From: an uncultured Eubacteriales bacterium | GTDB taxonomy: Bacteria > Bacillota > Clostridia > Oscillospirales > Acutalibacteraceae | Length of the DNA: 64,000 nt | Assembly (NCBI GenBank): GCA_934457415.1 | Contig: CAKSHM010000001.1 | Coordinates: 124,001 to 188,000 of the forward strand | Direction: 5' to 3' | In this document: positions 1 through 6,831 of the stretch, one piece after another | Numbering within the stretch: the stretch's first letter is position 1 | How the letters are laid out: each line of letters opens with the position of its first letter | Made by a program: the position numbers and the translations under genes | Notes under the pieces: generated by a model | What the model saw: the letters and a program-made list of their open reading frames with translations, nothing else | What the model was told of the DNA's origin: nothing | Database searches by the model: none

Positions 1-58
1 AGAGGTCAAGGGCGACGAAAGCCTTGAAAGCGTTTTCTTGGAGCTGGAGGAAAAATAA
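1..58 (+). CDS. ABC transporter ATP-binding protein, C-terminal end (partial)
   Basis: Only the last 18 codons are in the window. They read ...SLESVFLELEEK and then TAA. The pattern S-L-E-x-V-F-L-x-L is the usual last helix of ABC-2 exporter ATPases. The stop is followed directly by the ATG of a membrane permease (the stop ends one base before it), as expected for an ATPase-permease pair. The family call rests on this short tail and the neighbour, so it is an inference; substrate unknown. Confidence 0.6.
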   Translation, partial: EVKGDESLESVFLELEEK

Positions 59-1660
59 ATGGTTAAAATTCTTCTTAAAAAACAGCTGTATGAAATAAAT
101 CAGAGCTTTTTTTATAACCGCAAAAAGGGAACCGCAAGGTCTAAGACTTCAAGCGTAATTTTTATAGTTTTCTTTGTTTTGCTTATGCTTGTTGTTTTGG
201 GAGGCATTTTCGGCGGTCTCTCGGTTGCGCTCGGCAAGCCTCTTATCAGCGCGGATTTGGGCTGGATGTATTATTGTATTATGACAGGCGTTGCAATAAT
301 GCTCGGCGTTTTCGGAAGCGTTTTCAATACTTATTCGAGCCTTTATAATGCTAAGGACAACGATCTGCTTTTATCTATGCCTATTCCTGTTAAGGATATT
401 ATAATCTCAAGACTTTTGGGCGTTTATCTTATGGGGCTTATGTATTCGGGAATTGTAATTATCCCGTCCGCAATAGTCTATCTTTTTTTAAAGGGACTTT
501 CATTCAAAGCGTTTTTAGGAAGCCTTATGCTTGTTATAAATATTTCGGTTTTCGTTTTTGTGCTTTCCTGCGCTTTAGGACTTTTAGTTGCAAAAATTAC
601 GCTTAAGCTTAAAAACAAAAGCTTTATAACGGTTCTTTCGTCGCTTGTATTTATAGGAGTATATTATTTCTGCTATTTTAAAGCAAGCTCAGTTATTACT
701 TCAATTATTAAGAATGCTGCCGAAATAGGAGGTAAGCTTAAAGCGAATTATTATCCTGTATATTTTACAGGTAAATCGGGCGAGGGTGATATTGTTCCGT
801 TGCTCTGCGTTACCGGCGTTGTTGCGGTTTTGTTCTATTTAACTTATCTGCTCGTTTCAAAAAGCTTTCTGAAAATTGCGATTTCTTCTGCGTCGGCAAG
901 AGGAAAGATAAAAAAAGAAAAAGTTTCGCAGCTTCGTCCTGTTAAATCGGCTCTTCTCGCAAGAGAATTCAGGCACTATACTTCAAGCGCGCCTTATATG
1001 CTTAACTGCGGACTCGGAAGTCTGCTTATTGTAATGGCATGCGCCGCTATCCTTATAAAAGCAAAGACGGTAAGATCCTTTGCCGGGCTTATGGGAAATT
1101 TCGGCGGCAAGGAAATTGTTTATTTCGTAATTGCCGCAATGCTCTGCTTTATATCTTTTACAAACGATATTACGGCTCCTTCGGTTTCCCTTGAAGGAAA
1201 AAGCTTTTGGATTATCCGCAGTCTTCCTGTAAAAACAATAGATATTTTAAAAGCTAAGCTTGAGCTTCATATAATCCTTACAAGCGTTCCGCTTCTAATT
1301 TGCAGCATAATAATTTCAGCAGTAATAAATATGCCGGTGCTTTATTCGGTTTTAACCGTAGTTTTGACTCAGGTAACAGTACTGCTTTCGGCTTTGTTCG
1401 GACTTTATATGAATGTTTTAAAGCCTAATCTTAATTGGGCAAATGAAACAGCGGTTGTAAAGCAGAGCCTTTGCGTGTTTTTTAATCTTGTCGGCGGCTG
1501 GTGCTATACCCTCGTCACCTTCGGCGTATATTGGTTTTTCAGAAAAGCTGTAAATGCCGGAATTTATATGCTTGTTTTGACTTTGATTTCTTCCGCCCTT
1601 TGCGTTTTGCTTTATAAGCTGCTTAAAACAAACGGCGTTAAACGGATAGAAAGTTTATGA
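59..1660 (+). CDS. ABC-2 type exporter permease (putative)
   Basis: A 533-residue integral membrane protein with about a dozen hydrophobic segments, beginning after a short basic cytoplasmic N-terminus (residues 1-30). It carries the stretch N-A-K-D-N-D-L-L-L-S-M-P-I-P (about residues 98-111), which is typical of the membrane subunit of Firmicute ABC exporters that have large paired membrane domains. It starts immediately after the stop of the ATPase and its own end overlaps the next ATG by 4 bases, so ATPase, permease and phosphopantetheinyl transferase are probably co-transcribed. No substrate can be inferred from the sequence. Confidence 0.75.
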   Translation: MVKILLKKQLYEINQSFFYNRKKGTARSKTSSVIFIVFFVLLMLVVLGGIFGGLSVALGKPLISADLGWMYYCIMTGVAIMLGVFGSVFNTYSSLYNAKDNDLLLSMPIPVKDIIISRLLGVYLMGLMYSGIVIIPSAIVYLFLKGLSFKAFLGSLMLVINISVFVFVLSCALGLLVAKITLKLKNKSFITVLSSLVFIGVYYFCYFKASSVITSIIKNAAEIGGKLKANYYPVYFTGKSGEGDIVPLLCVTGVVAVLFYLTYLLVSKSFLKIAISSASARGKIKKEKVSQLRPVKSALLAREFRHYTSSAPYMLNCGLGSLLIVMACAAILIKAKTVRSFAGLMGNFGGKEIVYFVIAAMLCFISFTNDITAPSVSLEGKSFWIIRSLPVKTIDILKAKLELHIILTSVPLLICSIIISAVINMPVLYSVLTVVLTQVTVLLSALFGLYMNVLKPNLNWANETAVVKQSLCVFFNLVGGWCYTLVTFGVYWFFRKAVNAGIYMLVLTLISSALCVLLYKLLKTNGVKRIESL

Positions 1661-2226
1661 TTTTAATCGCTTATAAAAGCTGTCTCGATAATAGTGACTC
1701 AAGGCATGAAACAGGGGTTTATTTAAGAAACCGCCTTTTAAAAGCGGCTTTCGGCAGGGATGTTCGGGAAAAAGTTTATATAGGAAAAAATTCAAGACCG
1801 TGTATTGATATTGAAAATGCCGATATTTCCGTTTCCCATTCAAAAAAGGCTGCCGCGGCGGCAGTAAGCTTTAAAGGAAACCTTGTTTCGGAGCATTTGC
1901 CTGAAAATGCCGTTATTATAAACGCAGATATTGACCGTATCGGAATAGATATTCAATTTATAGAAAAAAAGAGATTTTTTTTAAAAAAAAGAATTGTCGG
2001 AAAGTATTTTTCTGAAAAAGAAAAGAATTATATAATAAATCTCAAAGATGAATGTTTTTTTGAAGAATTTTTTAAAATGTGGACCTTAAAGGAAAGCTTT
2101 GCGAAATCAAAAAGCGGCGGAATAAAGGATGTTAAAAACTGCGATACATTTAAAATTTCACCCGTATTTTCAAAAAAAATCAAATTCGGGGAAGAAGAAT
2201 ATTTCCTTAGTGTGACAGGGCTCTAA
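1657..2226 (+). CDS. 4'-phosphopantetheinyl transferase, Sfp/AcpT superfamily
   Basis: A protein of 189 residues that would transfer the phosphopantetheine arm of CoA to a carrier-protein serine. The superfamily motifs are visible: ISVSHS (57-62), GIDI with D98 as Mg ligand, and WTLKES (142-147) with E146 and K145. It overlaps the upstream permease gene by 4 bases (ATGA). The target carrier protein is not in the window, so a role in fatty acid or secondary metabolism cannot be decided. The last codons and the stop lie inside the left inverted repeat and hairpin of the element at 2208-2484, so the C-terminus (SVTGL) may be element-derived. Confidence 0.8.
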   Translation: MILIAYKSCLDNSDSRHETGVYLRNRLLKAAFGRDVREKVYIGKNSRPCIDIENADISVSHSKKAAAAAVSFKGNLVSEHLPENAVIINADIDRIGIDIQFIEKKRFFLKKRIVGKYFSEKEKNYIINLKDECFFEEFFKMWTLKESFAKSKSGGIKDVKNCDTFKISPVFSKKIKFGEEEYFLSVTGL

Positions 2227-2236
2227 CCTGTCACGC
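2208..2236. repeat. Short palindromic repeat, copy 1
   Basis: TAGTGTGACA, 11 variable bases, TGTCACGC. The same 29-base layout occurs at 19954-19982 with identical flanks and identical spacing but a different centre, and it forms a hairpin. It overlaps the 3' end of the phosphopantetheinyl transferase gene. Confidence 0.55.
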
Positions 2237-2484
2237 CTACGAAACAAAATTTTGCATAATACATTGCCTCAAAACTTGAAATACGACAGTATTTCTGCGT
2301 TTAGTCGGCTTCGTCTTATAACAAAATTTTTAGTTTCGGTAGGTTAAAAGTTTCTGCCGCCGAGTTTTTTATTCGGCGAAGCGAGAAATTTGCAGCAAGG
2401 CTGGCGCCTTGCAAAAATGAACGCAAAGCCGCAATCTAAAAGGCGGCGAGCGAAACCGCGGCAGGTTCGAGTCCTGCCACACTA
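2208..2484 (+). other. 277-bp inverted-repeat-bounded structured element with tRNA-like T-arm
   Basis: The ends are a 12-bp imperfect inverted repeat, TAGTGTGACAGG (2208-2219) and CCTGCCACACTA (2473-2484), 11 of 12 matching. Inside are several perfect hairpins: GTGACAGG/CCTGTCAC (2212-2234, 8 bp), GAAATAC/GTATTTC (2278-2295, loop GACA), CGCCGA/TCGGCG (about 2359-2380), GCAAGGC/GCCTTGC (2395-2412), and GCAGG/CCTGC (2461-2477) enclosing a loop that matches the tRNA T-arm consensus GGTTCGANTCC. No normal D-arm, anticodon arm or CCA end can be fitted within 95 bases, so this is not an ordinary tRNA. It may be a structured RNA leader of the GH35 gene or a MITE-like repeat. Confidence 0.45.
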
Positions 2485-2503
2485 GCATGACAGGAGAATA
2501 AAA

Positions 2504-4564
2504 ATGGAAATTTCCTATAACGAAAAAACACTTTTAAAAGACGGTAAGCCGTGGATGCCCACAATGGGCGAAATGCAGTATTCAAGAAATGACAGAAGAT
2601 ACTGGAAGGAAACCCTTTATAAAATGAAAGCCGCAGGCGTTGAAATTGTTTCGACCTATGTAATGTGGATTCATCATGAGGAGATTGAGGGTCATTATAA
2701 TTTCCGAGGAAACAATAATTTAAGGTATTTTCTTGAGCTTGTAAAGGAATGCGGTCTGCTTTTGTTTTTGCGGCTCGGTCCTTGGATTCACGGCGAGGTG
2801 CGCAACGGCGGATTTCCCGATTGGCTTTTGGAAAAGGGATTTCAGACAAGAACCAATGATGAAAGATATTTTGCCGAGGTTGAAAAGTATTTAAAAAAGC
2901 TTTATGAACAGGCGGACGGATTTCTTCTTTCTCAGGGCGGTCCGATAATCGGCGTTCAGGTAGAAAACGAATTCGGAGCGGCTTTAAGACCGTTCGGAAG
3001 AGAAGAACAGGAAAAGCACTTTTTAAGGCTTGAAAATATGATAAAGGAAATAGGCTTTAAGGTTCCGCTTTATACCGCTACGGGCTGGGGAAATTCTCAT
3101 ATCGGAACATGTCTTCCTGTTTGGGGCGGCTACTGCGACGCGCCTTGGAATAAAGGCTATGAGCCTAATCCGCTTAATGATAATTATATTTTCACCGAAA
3201 ATCAGAACGACGCTAATATCGCAAGCGATTCGGGAGACCATTCGGGATTTTCTTCTACTAAGGGAAAATGCCCTTATCTCACGGCAGAGCTCGGCGGCGG
3301 TATCCACGCAACGCAAAACAGGCGCCCCATTGCAGGTCCGCTTGACCTGGGCGCGATGAGTGTAGTAAAGCTCGGAAGCGGAGCGAATCTTTTAGGCTAT
3401 TATACATTTTGCGGCGGCAAAAACCCGATAGGCGCTCTTTCGACCATGCAGGAATATAAGGACTATGATATGACTCAGCGCTTCTGGACAGGATATGCAA
3501 GCGATCTGCCTGTTATTGACTATGATTTTCAGGCTCCGATTTCAAGCTGGCAGGAAATAAAGCCGTCTTATAAAGAGCTTAAAAGAATTGCTATGTTTAC
3601 AAATGATTTCGGCTCAAAGCTTGCGGTCTGCGATACATATTTCCCTTTAAACAGACCTACGGGTCCCGAAGATACAAAAACCTTAAGATATACCTACAGA
3701 ACAGACGGCGAAAGCGGATTTTTATTTTTAAATAACTATCAGCGCGGTCTTGAGCTTACGGAAAAGAACGTCGAAAGCCTTGCTCTCCCATTGGAAAACG
3801 AAAATGCTGAATTTAAAAATATAGTTTTAAAAGATAAGGAATACTTTATCTATCCGTTTAATATGAAAATAGGAAACGCCGTTTTAAAAACCGCAAAGGC
3901 TCAGCCCCTTTGTATTCTTAATAAAACCGATTATATTTTCTTTTCCGATACCGACCCCGATTATCGGATCGAAGGGGATTTGGGAGACTGTAAAATTATA
4001 ACTGTTTCTTCTTCCGACGCGTTAAATGCTTATAAAATCCATAAAGATAAGGATTATCTTATCGTTTCGCAGGCAAATGTCGTTGATACGGATAAGGGAG
4101 TGTATTTAATAGGAAAAGATATAAGCGAATATAAATCGTATCCGTCATTTGCAGGGAGTTATCCCGAAATTTCAAAGGAAGATATTTTCACGGTTTATAA
4201 AAAAGAAATAAAAACGCAGACCGTTCAGGTAGACTGTAAAAAAACAAAATCGGGATATGCTTTGCATATAAATTATCCGCAGCCGCTTATGACCGACGAT
4301 GTTATCTTAACCCTTGATTATATAGGCGATAAGGGCTGTCTTTATCTTGAAAACGAGCTTATTATGGATCAGTACTGCAATGCAAAAGGTCTCAAATTCA
4401 ATCTTTCAAGCTGCGGGTATCCAAGCAAACTTGAATTCAGAATAACCCCCTTAAAGAAAGACGAACCTGTTTATATCGAAACAGAAGTCGAATATGATAA
4501 GAATAAAGAAGCCGCATACTTAAAAAATGCCGCAGCTTTTGTTCAGAAAAAAGAAATTATTTAA
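2504..4564 (+). CDS. Beta-galactosidase, glycoside hydrolase family 35
   Basis: A 686-residue protein with the GH35 TIM barrel at the N-terminus: LGPWIHGE (91-98), GGFPDWL, and GGPIIGVQVENEFG (145-158), where E156 is the predicted acid/base. TAELGGG (260-266) places a candidate nucleophile at E262. The rest is beta-rich, as in the accessory domains of the family. No signal peptide is present, so it should act in the cytoplasm on imported galactosides. The RBS ACAGGAG lies just outside the structured element at 2208-2484 and could be masked by it. No transporter is adjacent. It is probably a single-gene unit, since the next promoter starts 6 bases after the stop. Confidence 0.85.
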   Translation: MEISYNEKTLLKDGKPWMPTMGEMQYSRNDRRYWKETLYKMKAAGVEIVSTYVMWIHHEEIEGHYNFRGNNNLRYFLELVKECGLLLFLRLGPWIHGEVRNGGFPDWLLEKGFQTRTNDERYFAEVEKYLKKLYEQADGFLLSQGGPIIGVQVENEFGAALRPFGREEQEKHFLRLENMIKEIGFKVPLYTATGWGNSHIGTCLPVWGGYCDAPWNKGYEPNPLNDNYIFTENQNDANIASDSGDHSGFSSTKGKCPYLTAELGGGIHATQNRRPIAGPLDLGAMSVVKLGSGANLLGYYTFCGGKNPIGALSTMQEYKDYDMTQRFWTGYASDLPVIDYDFQAPISSWQEIKPSYKELKRIAMFTNDFGSKLAVCDTYFPLNRPTGPEDTKTLRYTYRTDGESGFLFLNNYQRGLELTEKNVESLALPLENENAEFKNIVLKDKEYFIYPFNMKIGNAVLKTAKAQPLCILNKTDYIFFSDTDPDYRIEGDLGDCKIITVSSSDALNAYKIHKDKDYLIVSQANVVDTDKGVYLIGKDISEYKSYPSFAGSYPEISKEDIFTVYKKEIKTQTVQVDCKKTKSGYALHINYPQPLMTDDVILTLDYIGDKGCLYLENELIMDQYCNAKGLKFNLSSCGYPSKLEFRITPLKKDEPVYIETEVEYDKNKEAAYLKNAAAFVQKKEII

Positions 4565-4570
4565 AAAAAC

Positions 4571-4599
4571 TTGACAATACAGGTAAATTATGATATTAT
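4571..4599 (+). promoter_or_regulatory. Sigma-A promoter of the DUF2325-DUF3793-flavodoxin operon
   Basis: TTGACA (4571-4576), 17-base spacer, TATTAT (4594-4599). A perfect 12-bp-armed palindrome begins two bases after the -10 box, covering the transcription start, which is the usual place for a repressor. Confidence 0.8.
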
Positions 4600-4600
4600 A

Positions 4601-4628
4601 GTCACGGTTAGCAGAGGCTAACCGTGAC
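4601..4628. promoter_or_regulatory. Operator palindrome 1 (GGTTAGC-N4-GCTAACC core)
   Basis: GTCACGGTTAGC / GCTAACCGTGAC, 12-bp perfect arms around AGAG, sitting on the transcription start of the promoter at 4571-4599. The core resembles sites bound by DtxR/IdeR/MntR-type metal repressors (TTAGGTTAGSCTAACCTAA class). That assignment is by resemblance only. There is no U-run after it, so a terminator is unlikely. Confidence 0.6.
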
Positions 4629-4663
4629 TTATCCTTTTAAATAACGGATTTTTTTAAATACGT

Positions 4664-4683
4664 CGGTTAGCAATGGCTAACTG
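4664..4683. promoter_or_regulatory. Operator palindrome 2 (GGTTAGC-N4-GCTAAC)
   Basis: A second copy of the same core, CGGTTAGC AATG GCTAACTG, about 55 bases downstream of the first and just before the RBS of the DUF2325 gene. Two copies of one core around one promoter support a shared regulator and possible looping or cooperative binding. Confidence 0.5.
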
Positions 4684-4702
4684 TAAATTACAGGAGAAAG
4701 AA

Positions 4703-4984
4703 ATGAGCGTAGTAATAGTAGGCGGAAACGAATGTATGGAAAGAAGGTATATCGACCTTTGCAGAAAGTATGATTGCAAGACAAAGGTATATACTAAACA
4801 TAACTGCAGTATGAGAAATATCGGAAATCCCGATTTACTTGTTCTTTTTATGAACACAATGTCTCATAAGATGATTCATGCGGTGACAGACGGGCTTAAA
4901 AGTCCGTCAACTGCGGTGGCAAAATGCAGTTCAAGTTCGGTTTCCGCGCTGAAAAGTGTTTTGGAGGCCCATATAAAAGGATGA
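4703..4984 (+). CDS. DUF2325 domain protein
   Basis: A 93-residue protein made almost entirely of a DUF2325 domain. It starts with a beta strand and the family signature VIVGGNE (4-10), followed by C-rich segments (YDCKTKVYTKHNCSM) and LLVLFMNTMSH. The ATG at 4703 was chosen because AGGAG lies 6-10 bases upstream; an in-frame upstream ATG at 4673 lies inside operator 2 and lacks an RBS. DUF2325 has no established activity. In Clostridia it is often found near iron-transport genes, which fits the operator type. It is the first gene of a three-gene operon ending with a flavodoxin. Confidence 0.75.
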   Translation: MSVVIVGGNECMERRYIDLCRKYDCKTKVYTKHNCSMRNIGNPDLLVLFMNTMSHKMIHAVTDGLKSPSTAVAKCSSSSVSALKSVLEAHIKG

Positions 4985-4988
4985 TTTT

Positions 4989-5534
4989 GTGTCTGAAAAA
5001 ATTTTGATAGAGCAGTGCTCTCCCACACTTGCAGGAATTAAAACAGGAAGTCTTTTTAATATCGGTTTTAAGGATAAAAAAGAATTTTTGGCAAGCATAA
5101 GAGAGCTTAATAGAAAGCTTGTTAAAAAGGGAATAAGAACTGTTCCCGTCAGGGTCAGGAATAAAAGCGCGCTTGTTTATCTTTACAGACCCGACTGTTT
5201 ATTTGAGGATCTTAAGCAGGAGGATGCAAAACAAATGCTTTTTGAGAAATCCTATCCGATTTCCTCTGCCGATTTTTGCGTCGCTGAGCTTGCTAAGAGA
5301 TTTAAAAGCAGAGAAAAATTTCCTCATGAAGTCGGTCTGTTCTTAGGCTATCCGCCTGAGGATGTAAAAGGCTTTATAGAGAACAACGCAAAAAACGCAA
5401 AGACTGTCGGAACTTGGAAGGTCTACGGCGACAGCGAAAAAGCAAGAGTAAAATTCGATATGTATAAAAGGTGTACAGGACAGTATCTTAAGGCATTTAA
5501 AAATAAATGCTCTTTTGAAAGTCTTATTGTATAA
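4989..5534 (+). CDS. DUF3793 family protein
   Basis: 181 residues starting with GTG (RBS AAAGGATG), 4 bases after the DUF2325 stop. The conserved block FPHEVGLFLGYPPEDVKGFI (about residues 112-131) and the C-terminal YKRCTGQYLKAF match the uncharacterised DUF3793 family. No membrane segment or known catalytic motif is visible. Its fixed place between a DUF2325 gene and a flavodoxin suggests a common redox or metal-homeostasis role. That is inference from context. Confidence 0.75.
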   Translation: MSEKILIEQCSPTLAGIKTGSLFNIGFKDKKEFLASIRELNRKLVKKGIRTVPVRVRNKSALVYLYRPDCLFEDLKQEDAKQMLFEKSYPISSADFCVAELAKRFKSREKFPHEVGLFLGYPPEDVKGFIENNAKNAKTVGTWKVYGDSEKARVKFDMYKRCTGQYLKAFKNKCSFESLIV

Positions 5535-5559
5535 ATAATTTTGAAAGGAAACTTATATT

Positions 5560-5985
5560 ATGAAAAAGGTTGCAGTAATTTACTGGAGCGGAACAGGCAA
5601 TACCGAGGCTATGGCTCAGGCTGTAGCGTCAGGCGCAAAGGAGGCAGGAGCAAACACAGAGCTTTTATCCTGCGCTGAATTTAACGGAGCGGATTTCGAT
5701 TCTTACGATGCGGTAGCTTTCGGCTGCCCCGCTATGGGAGACGAGGTTCTTGAAGAATCCGAATTCGAGCCTATGTTTTCTTCGCTTGAAGCTAAGCTTA
5801 AGGATAAAAAGCTTGCTCTTTTCGGCTCTTACGGCTGGGGAGACGGTGCTTGGATGAGATCTTGGGAAGAAACCTGTAAGGCTGACGGCGCAGTGCTGAC
5901 TGCCGACAGCGTTATATGTAATGACGCTCCCGACGACGCGGTTCTTTCGGAGTGCGCCGCCCTCGGAAAAGCGCTTTCCGCTTAA
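5560..5985 (+). CDS. Flavodoxin
   Basis: 141 residues, normal for a short-chain flavodoxin. The FMN phosphate-binding loop WSGTGNTEAMA (9-19) follows the first strand; the isoalloxazine loops are around residues 55-65 (CPAMGDE) and 88-97 (GSYGWGDG). It would carry low-potential electrons in place of ferredoxin. It is the last gene of the operator-controlled operon at 4571, consistent with induction when iron is scarce, and is followed by a rho-independent terminator. Confidence 0.88.
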   Translation: MKKVAVIYWSGTGNTEAMAQAVASGAKEAGANTELLSCAEFNGADFDSYDAVAFGCPAMGDEVLEESEFEPMFSSLEAKLKDKKLALFGSYGWGDGAWMRSWEETCKADGAVLTADSVICNDAPDDAVLSECAALGKALSA

Positions 5986-6001
5986 AAACCGTTATATTTA
6001 A

Positions 6002-6040
6002 AAACAGTTGCCTGAAATTTACAGGCGGCTGTTTTTTCTT
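6002..6040 (+). terminator. Rho-independent terminator after flavodoxin
   Basis: Stem built from AACAG..GCCTG and CAGGC..CTGTT around AAATTTA, followed by a run of six T. Confidence 0.75.
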
Positions 6041-6044
6041 ATAA

Positions 6045-6073
6045 TTGCTTTTTATTTAATTCTATGCTATAAT
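6045..6073 (+). promoter_or_regulatory. Sigma-A promoter of the histidine phosphatase operon
   Basis: TTGCTT, 17-base spacer, TATAAT with an upstream TG (extended -10, TGCTATAAT). The start codon is 32 bases downstream. Confidence 0.7.
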
Positions 6074-6104
6074 TTTTCTATAAAAATTACGGAGATTTAA
6101 AACT

Positions 6105-6830
6105 ATGAAGCTTATAATTGTTAGACATGCAGAGCCTGATTATTCTATTGATTCTTTAACCGAAAAGGGATTTAAGGAAGCGGAATTTTTGGCTCAGAGA
6201 CTTAAAAAAATCAAAATCGACGATGTTTATGTTTCAAGGCTCGGCAGAGCGCAGGACACCGCAAGACCTTATCTTAAAGCTGCGGGCAAAACTGCCGAGG
6301 TTTGCGATTGGCTTGTTGAATTTGAAGGTTATATTCTTGATCCGGAAACAAACCAAAGAAGAATTCCGTGGGATTTTATGCCGTCTTACTGGACGAAAAA
6401 CGACGGACTGTTTGATAAAAAGCTTTGGCTTGAGCAGGATGTTTTAAAAACAGGCGATGTTGAGAAAAAATATTTATGGGTTATAGAAAACCTTGATAAT
6501 ACTCTGAAAAAATACGGGTATGAGCGTTCGGGCAATATGTATAATGTTACGCGCGTCTGTGATGATACGGTTGTTTTCTTCTGTCACTTCGGCGTTGAAT
6601 GCGTATTGCTTTCGCATATTTTAAATATTTCTCCTATTGTTCTTTGGCAGGGATTTATAGCACTTCCGTCCTCTGTTACAACGCTTATAAGCGAGGAAAG
6701 GGAAAACGGAAAGGCTTATTTCAGGTGCAACGGCTTCGGCGATATTTCTCATCTTTATGCGAATGATGAAGACCCCTCTTTTGCGGGAAGATTCTGCGAG
6801 CTTTTCTCAAATAAGGACGAGCGCCACTGA
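6105..6830 (+). CDS. Histidine phosphatase family protein
   Basis: 241 residues with the phosphoglycerate-mutase-like fold. The catalytic motif VRHAEPD (6-12) carries the phosphohistidine H8 region. SRLGRAQDTARPYL (44-57) is the second arginine block, and FFCHFG (about 168-173) contains the second catalytic histidine. An insert between them (about 75-140) is longer than in the smallest family members. The substrate is not readable from the sequence; glycolytic mutase activity is unlikely because a cofactor-independent mutase (gpmI) is encoded elsewhere in the window. It is one base from the next start codon. Confidence 0.75.
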   Translation: MKLIIVRHAEPDYSIDSLTEKGFKEAEFLAQRLKKIKIDDVYVSRLGRAQDTARPYLKAAGKTAEVCDWLVEFEGYILDPETNQRRIPWDFMPSYWTKNDGLFDKKLWLEQDVLKTGDVEKKYLWVIENLDNTLKKYGYERSGNMYNVTRVCDDTVVFFCHFGVECVLLSHILNISPIVLWQGFIALPSSVTTLISEERENGKAYFRCNGFGDISHLYANDEDPSFAGRFCELFSNKDERH

Positions 6831-6831
6831 T

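Noticed and set aside
2410..2487. A normal tRNA gene ending with the T-arm at 2461-2477.
   Set aside because: The acceptor complement, D-arm and a 7-base anticodon loop cannot be fitted in the 75-95 bases upstream.
2436..2849. Minus-strand ORF of 137 codons across the GH35 start.
   Set aside because: It is a shadow of the GH35 gene with no RBS or family features.
4601..4628. The palindrome as a terminator of the GH35 gene.
   Set aside because: No T-run follows on either side and it sits directly on the start of a consensus promoter with a second copy downstream.
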